6,406 nt of DNA from assembly GCA_021780795.1 (NCBI GenBank), contig JAJXYA010000041.1, forward strand, positions 1 through 6,406. Reading direction: 5' to 3'. This stretch comes from Bacillota bacterium. GTDB taxonomy: Bacteria > Bacillota_A > Clostridia > Clostridiales > Clostridiaceae. Positions 1 to 5,718 of this stretch are shown piece by piece; the stretch's first letter is position 1; every line of letters begins with the position of its first letter. Below the pieces are notes generated by a model. The model saw nothing but the letters and a program-made list of their open reading frames with translations, was not told the DNA's origin and did not search any database. Position numbers and translations under genes: made by a program.

Positions 1-1609
1 GAAATTGTTTAATTCATTTGGAATTGCAAAGGATTATGATGAAGCAGGATTATTAGGCATTAAAGGTGGAATGGAAACAGAGATGCCAGTTGGAGCTGCT
101 TACAGAAACCTTGGAAAATATGTTGAAAGTGGAGAATTAGATATTGCTATAATAGATGAAGCTGTGCGAAGTGTCCTTACTTCTAAATTTGAGTTAGGAT
201 TGTTTGAACAACCATATGTAGATGAAGTGGTAGTGACAAATTCTATGACTAATGAAGTTAGTGTTAATGTTTCGAAAAAAGTAACTGAAGAATCAATTAT
301 TTTATTAAAAAATGAAGAGGAAATTTTACCATTAGATAAAAGCAAAAAAGTAGCTGTAATTGGACCACATGGAGGATTAATGCGACCTAGCATAAGTGGT
401 TACACAGCAATGACTTACTATGAACTTATAGCTGCAATGAAGTCTGATACTAAGGACGAACCTACATTCCATGGAATTATGGATGAAAAGAAGAAAGAAG
501 AAGCAAAGAAAGAAGACGATAATGTTTATGATTTTGGAGCTATGTCAGCTATATTACGTGGTGAATTTGACGCTGAGGTAATGTTAAAAGAAAAGTATGG
601 TAGCTCAACTCTAGCAGAAGAATTAAAATCTAGAGTTCAAGTAAGTTATGCTAAGGGCTGCAACATTATGGGGAATGATACTAATGAGTTTGAAAATGCA
701 ATAAAAACTGCAAAAAATAGTGATGTTGTAATTATGGCCCTTGGTGGTAATTGCGGATGGACAAATTGTACTGGTGGTGAAGGGAAAGATCGTACCAACC
801 TAGATTTACCAGGAGCTCAGCAACAACTTTTAGATGAAATAGCAAAAACAGGCAAAGATATAGTTCTTGTAATGTATGGACCAGGACAATATGCTCCTAA
901 ACTTTCTGATAATGTTAAGGCTGTCATAAATGCATGGCTTCCAGGTCCTTATGGTGGAAGTGCTATTGCAAAAGTTTTATGTGGTGAAATTAACCCTTCA
1001 GGAAAGCTTCCTATGACAATGCCAAGAAATGTGGGACAAGTACCTATATTCTATAATCACAAAACTGGCAGTGGATATACTGTAGTTCAAGAAAAAGGTG
1101 GAATAAATGATATAGAAATATTTGCTGGTGGCTATGTTGATTCAGAAAACACACCATTATTCCCATTTGGACACGGATTGAGTTATACAAAATTCGAAAT
1201 TTCAAATGCAGCAGTGAAGGAAAAGGAATGCTCAACTGATTCAGTGATAACTATAAATTGTACTATTAAAAATGTTGGAAACAGAGCAGGTGCTGAAGTT
1301 GTACAATTATACTACAGAGATTGTGAAGCACATGTGACAAGACCGGTAAGACAATTAGTAGGATTTAAAAAGGTTTCATTAGAACCACAAGAAAGTATAG
1401 AATTATCATTTGAGTTGAGTACAGCTCAATTAGGATTTTATAATGAGGATATGGAATTTGTAGTTGAACCAGGTAATGCAGAATTAATGCTTGGAACTAG
1501 TTCAGCAGATATAGTATATAAAGAAAAAATCCAATTAACGGGAAAAAAAATTAATATAATGGGCAAAAGAACTTATACATGTCCAGTTTTAGTTAATAGT
1601 AATAAATAA
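1..1609 (+). CDS. Glycoside hydrolase family 3 (beta-glucosidase type), 5' partial
   Basis: C-terminal portion (about 534 codons) of a GH3 enzyme, which hydrolyses terminal non-reducing beta-linked sugars from oligosaccharides or glycosides. The reading frame is open to the left edge; the TTG at 5 is internal, not a start. The visible part begins just after the expected nucleophile-Asp segment, in the end of the TIM barrel (GGMETEMP, then AVRSVLTSKFELGLFEQPY, about residues 21-71). The GH3_C alpha/beta sandwich follows (about 97-345), with GGEGKDR at 257-263, whose Glu259 is the likely acid/base, and the family blocks WLPGPYGGSAIAKVLCGE and NPSGKLPMTMPRNVGQ. A fibronectin-III-like domain (about 385-512) ends the protein, with FPFGHGLSYT and RPVRQLVGFKKV. 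A Lys/Glu-rich insertion lies at about 150-172. Whether it is secreted cannot be judged because the N-terminus is missing. Family is certain; the sugar specificity is not. It may supply the sugar used by the downstream operon (inference from position). Confidence 0.93.
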   Translation, partial: KLFNSFGIAKDYDEAGLLGIKGGMETEMPVGAAYRNLGKYVESGELDIAIIDEAVRSVLTSKFELGLFEQPYVDEVVVTNSMTNEVSVNVSKKVTEESIILLKNEEEILPLDKSKKVAVIGPHGGLMRPSISGYTAMTYYELIAAMKSDTKDEPTFHGIMDEKKKEEAKKEDDNVYDFGAMSAILRGEFDAEVMLKEKYGSSTLAEELKSRVQVSYAKGCNIMGNDTNEFENAIKTAKNSDVVIMALGGNCGWTNCTGGEGKDRTNLDLPGAQQQLLDEIAKTGKDIVLVMYGPGQYAPKLSDNVKAVINAWLPGPYGGSAIAKVLCGEINPSGKLPMTMPRNVGQVPIFYNHKTGSGYTVVQEKGGINDIEIFAGGYVDSENTPLFPFGHGLSYTKFEISNAAVKEKECSTDSVITINCTIKNVGNRAGAEVVQLYYRDCEAHVTRPVRQLVGFKKVSLEPQESIELSFELSTAQLGFYNEDMEFVVEPGNAELMLGTSSADIVYKEKIQLTGKKINIMGKRTYTCPVLVNSNK

Positions 1610-1704
1610 GATAATATAGGCAATTATAAGTTTTATATTGTATTGTTACATATTATGAAGCTGGGTTTGAACTTATAAATAATACACAATATCTAGCATA
1701 TATA

Positions 1705-1733
1705 TTGACAGATGTTTCTCTCGGAATAAACAT
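1705..1733 (+). promoter_or_regulatory. Possible promoter/operator: TTGACA box plus inverted repeat
   Basis: A consensus -35 hexamer TTGACA lies at 1705-1710. It is followed directly by a perfect 6-base inverted repeat, ATGTTT (1712-1717) and AAACAT (1728-1733), with a 10-base centre containing CTCGGA. At 16-18 base spacing the possible -10 hexamers are poor (for example AAACAT or TAAACA), so the promoter may need an activator or may be misassigned. The arrangement would put a repressor site between the -35 box and the start codon of the isomerase-like gene at 1761. The site could instead be a chance repeat in AT-rich DNA. Confidence 0.33.
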
Positions 1734-1760
1734 TTATTTAAGAAAAGAGGGTAAAGGATT

Positions 1761-3017
1761 ATGAAAATTAATATTTGTACAAGTAATGCAGAAAAATTCT
1801 TAAATGAAAATATTGTAGAAGAACATATTAAAAAAGGAGCAATTATCCAAAAGGAATTATATGACGATAAAGATGATGATAAGGTTTTAGGATGGATTCA
1901 TACTGATTCATCTGCAGTACAATTAGATAAAATAAAGGCTAAGGCAGAGGAAGTGAGGAAAAAAGCGGATGTTTTTGTAATTGTTGGTGTAGGAGGTTCT
2001 AACCAAGCAGCAAGAGCTATGATTGAAGCATTGCAAGAAGAAGATGGATCAAGAATTATTTATCTTGGTAATACATTATCACCACATTATATTAATAAGA
2101 TGCTAAAGAAATTAGAAGAAAAAAGTGTTTATATAAATGTTATTGCAAAGAATTTTGAAACATTAGAACCAGGAAGTCATTTTCGTATATTAAGAAAATT
2201 CATGGAAAAGAGATATTCAAAAGAAGAAATGGCAGAACGTGTAATACTAACAGGAACTTATGGTTCTAGGTTAGAAGAAATTGCAAAAGAGAATGGTTAT
2301 ACGTTTCTATCGTTTCCTGTAGCTATCGGTGGAAGATACTCAGCGTTTTCTCCAGTTGGATTATTCCCAATAGCAGTTGCAGGTCTTGATGTTGATAAAT
2401 TTTTAAAAGGAGTTTCAGAAGCGGAGGAGTTCTGCATAAAAAATCCAGATATTAATCCAGCAATTAGATATGCAGCAGTAAGGAATTTATTATACAATAA
2501 AAACTTTAATATTGAAATGTTGGTTGCATTTGAGCCACGGTACGCTTATTTTACAAAATGGTGGGTACAATTATTTGGAGAAAGTGAAGGAAAGAACAAA
2601 AAAGGTATTTTTCCATCAGCAGCAATTTATTCAGAAGATCTTCATTCAATTGGGCAATATATGCAGGATGGACGTCGTAATATTTTAGAAACTTTTTTAA
2701 AGGTAAAAAATCCACATGCAAGTTTAATTGTTAAAGAAGATAAGAAATTCCGAGATGGATTTGATTATCTTGATAATATGGATTTTGATCAAATTAATAA
2801 AGTAGCAGAAAAAGCTACTATTGACGCACATGCAAATGGTGGTGTTCCGTGTATTGAATTTGAAATAGAAGAAATTTCAGAAGAAACTTTCGGTTCATTA
2901 TATTATATTTTCATGATAGCTTGTGCTATATCAGGAAAATTGATGGGAGAAAATCCTTTTGATCAAGAAGGTGTGGAAGAATATAAGAAAAGCATGTTTA
3001 AATTATTAGGAAAATAG
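1761..3017 (+). CDS. Glucose-6-phosphate isomerase-like sugar isomerase with altered phosphate loop
   Basis: A 418-residue member of the phosphoglucose isomerase family (two SIS domains), close to the length of short bacterial Pgi; predicted cytoplasmic. Family landmarks in order: GVGGS (76-80), GGRYSAFSPVGLFPIAVAG (190-208), FGESEGKNKKGIFPS (272-286), DLHSIGQ (293-299), RRNILET (305-311) and FDQEGVEEYK (400-409). The usual catalytic residues are therefore present: the Arg of GGR, the Glu of ESEGK (274), His295 and Lys409. The segment that normally reads SKSGTTTEP or SKTFTTQET and holds the 6-phosphate is AKNFETLEP here (129-137): a Ser becomes Ala, a Ser/Thr becomes Asn, and a Thr becomes Glu. 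Aldose-ketose isomerisation is very likely the chemistry. The changed loop argues for a substrate lacking, or replacing, the 6-phosphate. The ATG is supported by AGAGGG (1746-1751) nine bases upstream. First gene of the apparent operon. A divergent true Pgi is the alternative. Confidence 0.9.
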   Translation: MKINICTSNAEKFLNENIVEEHIKKGAIIQKELYDDKDDDKVLGWIHTDSSAVQLDKIKAKAEEVRKKADVFVIVGVGGSNQAARAMIEALQEEDGSRIIYLGNTLSPHYINKMLKKLEEKSVYINVIAKNFETLEPGSHFRILRKFMEKRYSKEEMAERVILTGTYGSRLEEIAKENGYTFLSFPVAIGGRYSAFSPVGLFPIAVAGLDVDKFLKGVSEAEEFCIKNPDINPAIRYAAVRNLLYNKNFNIEMLVAFEPRYAYFTKWWVQLFGESEGKNKKGIFPSAAIYSEDLHSIGQYMQDGRRNILETFLKVKNPHASLIVKEDKKFRDGFDYLDNMDFDQINKVAEKATIDAHANGGVPCIEFEIEEISEETFGSLYYIFMIACAISGKLMGENPFDQEGVEEYKKSMFKLLGK

Positions 3018-3028
3018 TTAAATATATG

Positions 3029-3067
3029 GTACTAAATTATTTGAAGTACAAAAAAAGTATCGCGATA
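3029..3067. promoter_or_regulatory. Intergenic inverted repeats (GTACT...AGTAC and TATCGCGATA)
   Basis: The 107-base gap between the isomerase-like and TIM-like genes holds two dyads. The first is GTACT (3029-3033) with AGTAC (3045-3049), an 11-base loop followed by a run of seven A. The second is a perfect 10-base palindrome TATCGCGATA at 3058-3067, conspicuous for its CGCG core in otherwise AT-rich DNA. The first is not a + strand terminator because A, not T, follows it. Possible roles are a regulator binding site or an mRNA processing or stability element; no known operator is recognised. Confidence 0.25.
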
Positions 3068-3124
3068 AGTGCCTTAAACGAAAATACAAAATAAGAAAAG
3101 GTTTATGAAAGGTAGGAGATAAGT

Positions 3125-4009
3125 ATGCAATACATATTTCTCAATCTGAAAAGGTTTGATATTCCCAAAGAATTGGATGGGGTAAATAGTATAGCTCCAA
3201 TAAAAGAATGGAGTAAATATATTATTGAGAACACACAAGAAAAACTAAAACAACTTAATGGAAACGATGTTGAGTTTGCAATGTTTTTTCCAGAGGCACA
3301 TTTAATTGGTGCCGCAAATGCAAAAAATGAGAATAGTCCTATTAAAATAGGATGTCAAAGTGTGTTTAGAGATGATACAGCAGTAGGTGGAAATTTTGGT
3401 GCTTTTACTTCAAATAGAACTGCTAATTCTGTAAAAGCAATGGGATGTGATTATACCATCATAGGACATTGTGAAGAAAGAAGAGATAAACTAGGAATTA
3501 TGCAGGAAGCGGGAGTAAGTGATACTGATGCAGTAAATCGTTTGCTTAATAAAGAAGTTATTTGTGCAATTAATTCAGGTTTAAAGGTATTATACTGTAT
3601 TGGTGAGACTTCAGATGAACAAGAAAACTGGAAGGAAGTTTTAAGAAAACAATTTAAAATAGGTCTTGAAGGAGTAGATTTATCTAAGGTTGTTATAGCT
3701 TATGAGCCAGTATGGGCAATTGGTCCTGGAAAAACACCACCTTCAAAAGAATATATTCAAAAAATTGCAAACTTTATAAAGGAAGAAACAAATGGTTTAC
3801 CAGTAGTTTATGGTGGTGGATTAAAATCGGATAATGCAAAAATGTTATCATCTATACATGAAATTGATGGTGGCTTAATTGCGCTTACAAGATTCAGTGG
3901 GGAGATAGGATTTTATCCTGATGAATATTTAGAAATTATTAATGAATACTTAGGCTGTCAATTAGATAAAAATAACAATTATATTAATTTAGTTAATTCG
4001 AGGAGGTAA
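3125..4009 (+). CDS. Triose-phosphate isomerase-like protein, long divergent form
   Basis: A 294-residue TIM-barrel protein of the triose-phosphate isomerase family, about 40 residues longer than usual TpiA (about 250). The catalytic set is kept: Asn7 and Lys9 in LNLK (usually NWK), His115 in GHCEER (usually GHSERR), and Glu194 in AYEPVWAIGPGKTP, which includes the mobile loop 6. Two other segments differ. The usual YGGS is YGGG (229-232). The DGALVGGASL segment, whose Gly pair binds phosphate, is DGGLIALTRFSGEIGF (248-263). GAFTGEIS is replaced by GAFTSNRTA. Extra length lies before the first catalytic block, after GHCEERRDK, and in a tail past about residue 277. I infer isomerisation of a three- or four-carbon aldehyde/ketone other than ordinary glyceraldehyde 3-phosphate; erythrulose-phosphate isomerase-like enzymes are one relative type. 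The start is fixed by AGGAG (3114-3118), six bases before the ATG. The last codons carry the ribosome binding site of the next gene. Confidence 0.9.
   Translation: MQYIFLNLKRFDIPKELDGVNSIAPIKEWSKYIIENTQEKLKQLNGNDVEFAMFFPEAHLIGAANAKNENSPIKIGCQSVFRDDTAVGGNFGAFTSNRTANSVKAMGCDYTIIGHCEERRDKLGIMQEAGVSDTDAVNRLLNKEVICAINSGLKVLYCIGETSDEQENWKEVLRKQFKIGLEGVDLSKVVIAYEPVWAIGPGKTPPSKEYIQKIANFIKEETNGLPVVYGGGLKSDNAKMLSSIHEIDGGLIALTRFSGEIGFYPDEYLEIINEYLGCQLDKNNNYINLVNSRR
4001..4006 (+). promoter_or_regulatory. Ribosome binding site inside the end of the TIM-like gene
   Basis: AGGAGG lies within the last two codons (Arg-Arg) of the TIM-like gene, just before its TAA stop (4007-4009), nine bases upstream of the ATG at 4016. 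Ribosomes ending the first gene would be placed at the next start, so the two genes are probably translationally coupled. This fixes the start of the LarA-like gene. Confidence 0.85.
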
Positions 4010-4015
4010 AAATTT

Positions 4016-5494
4016 ATGAAATTATCATTTGAATATGGTCAAGGTACAATGGAAGCTGATTTACCTGATAATACAGACGTATTTATTCCAGGAGAGACTG
4101 TTCCAGAACCGCCATTTATAAAAGAGGAAGATCTATATGAGGTTACTAAAAAATCAATTTTAAATCCTATTGGTATGGATCCTATATCAAAACTTGCAAA
4201 AAAAAGTTCTAAGGTTACTATCATATTTCCAGACAGAGTTAAGGGTGGAGAACAACCAACTTCGCACAGAAAAATTTCAATAAAAATTGTTCTTGAAGAA
4301 CTTTATAAGACAGGTGTGGAAAAAGAAGATATTCTTTTAATATGTTCAAACGGTCTTCATAGAAAAAATACAAAGCAAGAGATTCATAATATTCTAGGTG
4401 AAGAAATATTTAATCAATTTTGGTACTCTCATCAAATTATTAATCACGATAGTGAAGATTATGATCATTTAGTTGATCTTGGGAAAACAAAACGTGGAGA
4501 TCCAGTTTTAATGAACAAGTATGTATATGATTCAGATCTTGCTATTTTAATTGGCCACACACAAGGTAATCCATATGGAGGATATTCTGGTGGATATAAA
4601 CATTGCTCGACTGGTATTACACATTGGAGGTCTATTGCTTCTCACCATGTTCCAGAAGTAATGCATCGCAAAGATTTCACACCGGTAAGCAAAAATTCAT
4701 TAATGAGAACAAAGTTTGATGAAATCGGACAATATATGGAAGAATGTATGGGTAAGAAATTTTTCTGCTGTGATGCAGTTTTAGATACAAAATCTAGACA
4801 AATTGAAATTAACAGTGGTTATGCTAAAGAAATGCAGCCATTATCTTGGAAGACTGCAGATAAACGTACTTATGTACATTGGGCAGAGAAAAAATATGAT
4901 GTAGTTGTATTTGGTATGCCACAATTTTTCCATTATGGTGATGGTATGGGTACTAATCCAATAATGATTATGCAGGCACTTTCAGCGCAAGTGATCAGAC
5001 ATAAGAGAATTCTTTCTCCTAACTGTGTATTTATTGTATCATCTATTTGTAACGGTTTCTTCCATGATGAGTTGTTCACAGGATATCGTGAAGTATATAA
5101 TATGTTCCAAAAAGACTATATGAATGTTTTACCTGACATGGACAGATACGGTGAAATGTTTGCAACTAATAATGAATATATAAGAAATTATCGTTATGGA
5201 AATGGGTTCCATCCATTCCATGCATTTTCAATGATTAGCTGTGGGCACATTGCTGAAATGAATACTTCTGCAATTTATATTGTAGGTGCACAAGAACCAG
5301 GAATAGCTAGAAGCATGGGACTTAAAACTAGAGCAACTTTTGAAGAAGCTTTAAAAGATGCTAAGAAGAAATATGTTGGAGAAAATCCAAATGTTCTTGC
5401 ATTACCATTAACATTTAAGACAGCTGCCGTTCATCTTTGCATGAAGAATGGTGAAAAAGGAAATTATGGTATAGATAGCTGTCATCAAAGCTAA
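4016..5494 (+). CDS. LarA-family (DUF2088) nickel-dependent racemase/epimerase-like protein
   Basis: A 492-residue protein of the lactate racemase LarA superfamily, whose known members racemise or epimerise alpha-hydroxy acids by hydride transfer using a nickel pincer nucleotide cofactor bound covalently to a Lys. Visible motifs: PDRVKGG (72-78) at the usual DxTRP site, NGLHR (112-116) with the first catalytic-type His115, GHTQGNPYGGYSGGYKH (180-196) with His181 and Lys195 at the cofactor Lys position (usually SGGAK), and His210/His211 for the nickel-ligand His. The spacing from His115 to His181 and from Lys195 to His211 agrees with LarA (His108/His174 and Lys184/His200). It is about 60 residues longer than classical LarA (about 425). 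DxTRP is altered (DRVK), so substrate binding may differ. Cofactor makers LarB, LarC and LarE are not in the window and would have to be elsewhere. The six-base gap to the TIM-like gene suggests co-action. The substrate, perhaps a hydroxy acid or sugar acid from the pathway, is unknown. Confidence 0.87.
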   Translation: MKLSFEYGQGTMEADLPDNTDVFIPGETVPEPPFIKEEDLYEVTKKSILNPIGMDPISKLAKKSSKVTIIFPDRVKGGEQPTSHRKISIKIVLEELYKTGVEKEDILLICSNGLHRKNTKQEIHNILGEEIFNQFWYSHQIINHDSEDYDHLVDLGKTKRGDPVLMNKYVYDSDLAILIGHTQGNPYGGYSGGYKHCSTGITHWRSIASHHVPEVMHRKDFTPVSKNSLMRTKFDEIGQYMEECMGKKFFCCDAVLDTKSRQIEINSGYAKEMQPLSWKTADKRTYVHWAEKKYDVVVFGMPQFFHYGDGMGTNPIMIMQALSAQVIRHKRILSPNCVFIVSSICNGFFHDELFTGYREVYNMFQKDYMNVLPDMDRYGEMFATNNEYIRNYRYGNGFHPFHAFSMISCGHIAEMNTSAIYIVGAQEPGIARSMGLKTRATFEEALKDAKKKYVGENPNVLALPLTFKTAAVHLCMKNGEKGNYGIDSCHQS

Positions 5495-5545
5495 GAACTT
5501 ATTAAATATAAAAAATATAAATATAAAGTAAAGGATGGGGAGAAT

Positions 5546-5692
5546 ATGCCGCTAGTACCACTAAGACCTCTTTTAGAGGTTACTAATAAATATGGGTTTG
5601 CACAAGGTGCTTTTAATGTAAATACAGTTTCACAGGCTGAAGCAGTAATTGAGGTTTAAATGGCAGAAAGATATAAGAAAGCTGGAAGATAG
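5546..5692 (+). pseudogene. Class II fructose-bisphosphate aldolase remnant with internal deletion
   Basis: The open frame from ATG 5546 codes 37 residues and stops at TAA 5657-5659. The peptide has the clear N-terminal signature of class II (zinc-dependent) ketose-bisphosphate aldolases: MPLVPLRPLL at the start, then YGFAQGAFNVN and QAEAVIEV. Such enzymes run to roughly 285-440 residues, with zinc-binding His residues and the active site in the part missing here. Straight after the stop, in the same frame, MAERYKKAGR and a TAG stop (5690-5692) follow; this looks like the extreme C-terminus of an aldolase (my recollection of the family, not checked). Both ends remaining in frame with the middle gone indicates one internal deletion rather than gradual decay. 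The gene kept its ribosome binding site (AAGGA at 5531-5535, GGGGAG at 5537-5542). It should have no activity. A full copy would cleave the ketose phosphate made by the neighbouring kinase. An assembly or cloning artefact is possible. Confidence 0.82.
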
Positions 5693-5718
5693 ACAGTTTT
5701 AAGGAGTTGTGAATATTT

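Noticed and set aside
5..7. TTG at 5 as the start of the glycosidase
   Set aside because: The frame is open to the window edge, and the sequence begins in the middle of the GH3 barrel domain, so this is an internal Leu codon.
100..393. 97-codon minus-strand frame (and similar ones at 1044-1235, 2297-2497 and 4039-4224)
   Set aside because: All are antisense to strongly recognisable coding regions, without a ribosome binding site or family resemblance.
1613..1639. Possible terminator after the glycosidase (AATATA...TATATT)
   Set aside because: The stem is six A/T pairs only with a long loop and no T-run; it would not be stable enough for a rho-independent terminator.
1761..3017. Ordinary housekeeping pgi
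   Set aside because: The overall family match is strong, but the phosphate loop differs and the neighbours are a glycosidase, a LarA-like protein and an aldolase remnant. A housekeeping role was judged less likely, though not excluded.
3125..4009. Ordinary housekeeping tpiA
   Set aside because: gap, pgk and gpm neighbours are absent, the length is about 40 residues above normal, and the phosphate-binding glycine pair is missing.
5495..5545. Tandem repeat of TATAAA-like units before the aldolase remnant
   Set aside because: It is a short, imperfect AT-rich stretch typical of intergenic DNA in such genomes; no regular unit or hairpin is evident.
5660..5692. A separate 10-residue peptide gene starting at ATG 5660
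   Set aside because: It has no ribosome binding site of its own and is in frame with the aldolase start; it is better explained as the aldolase 3' end.
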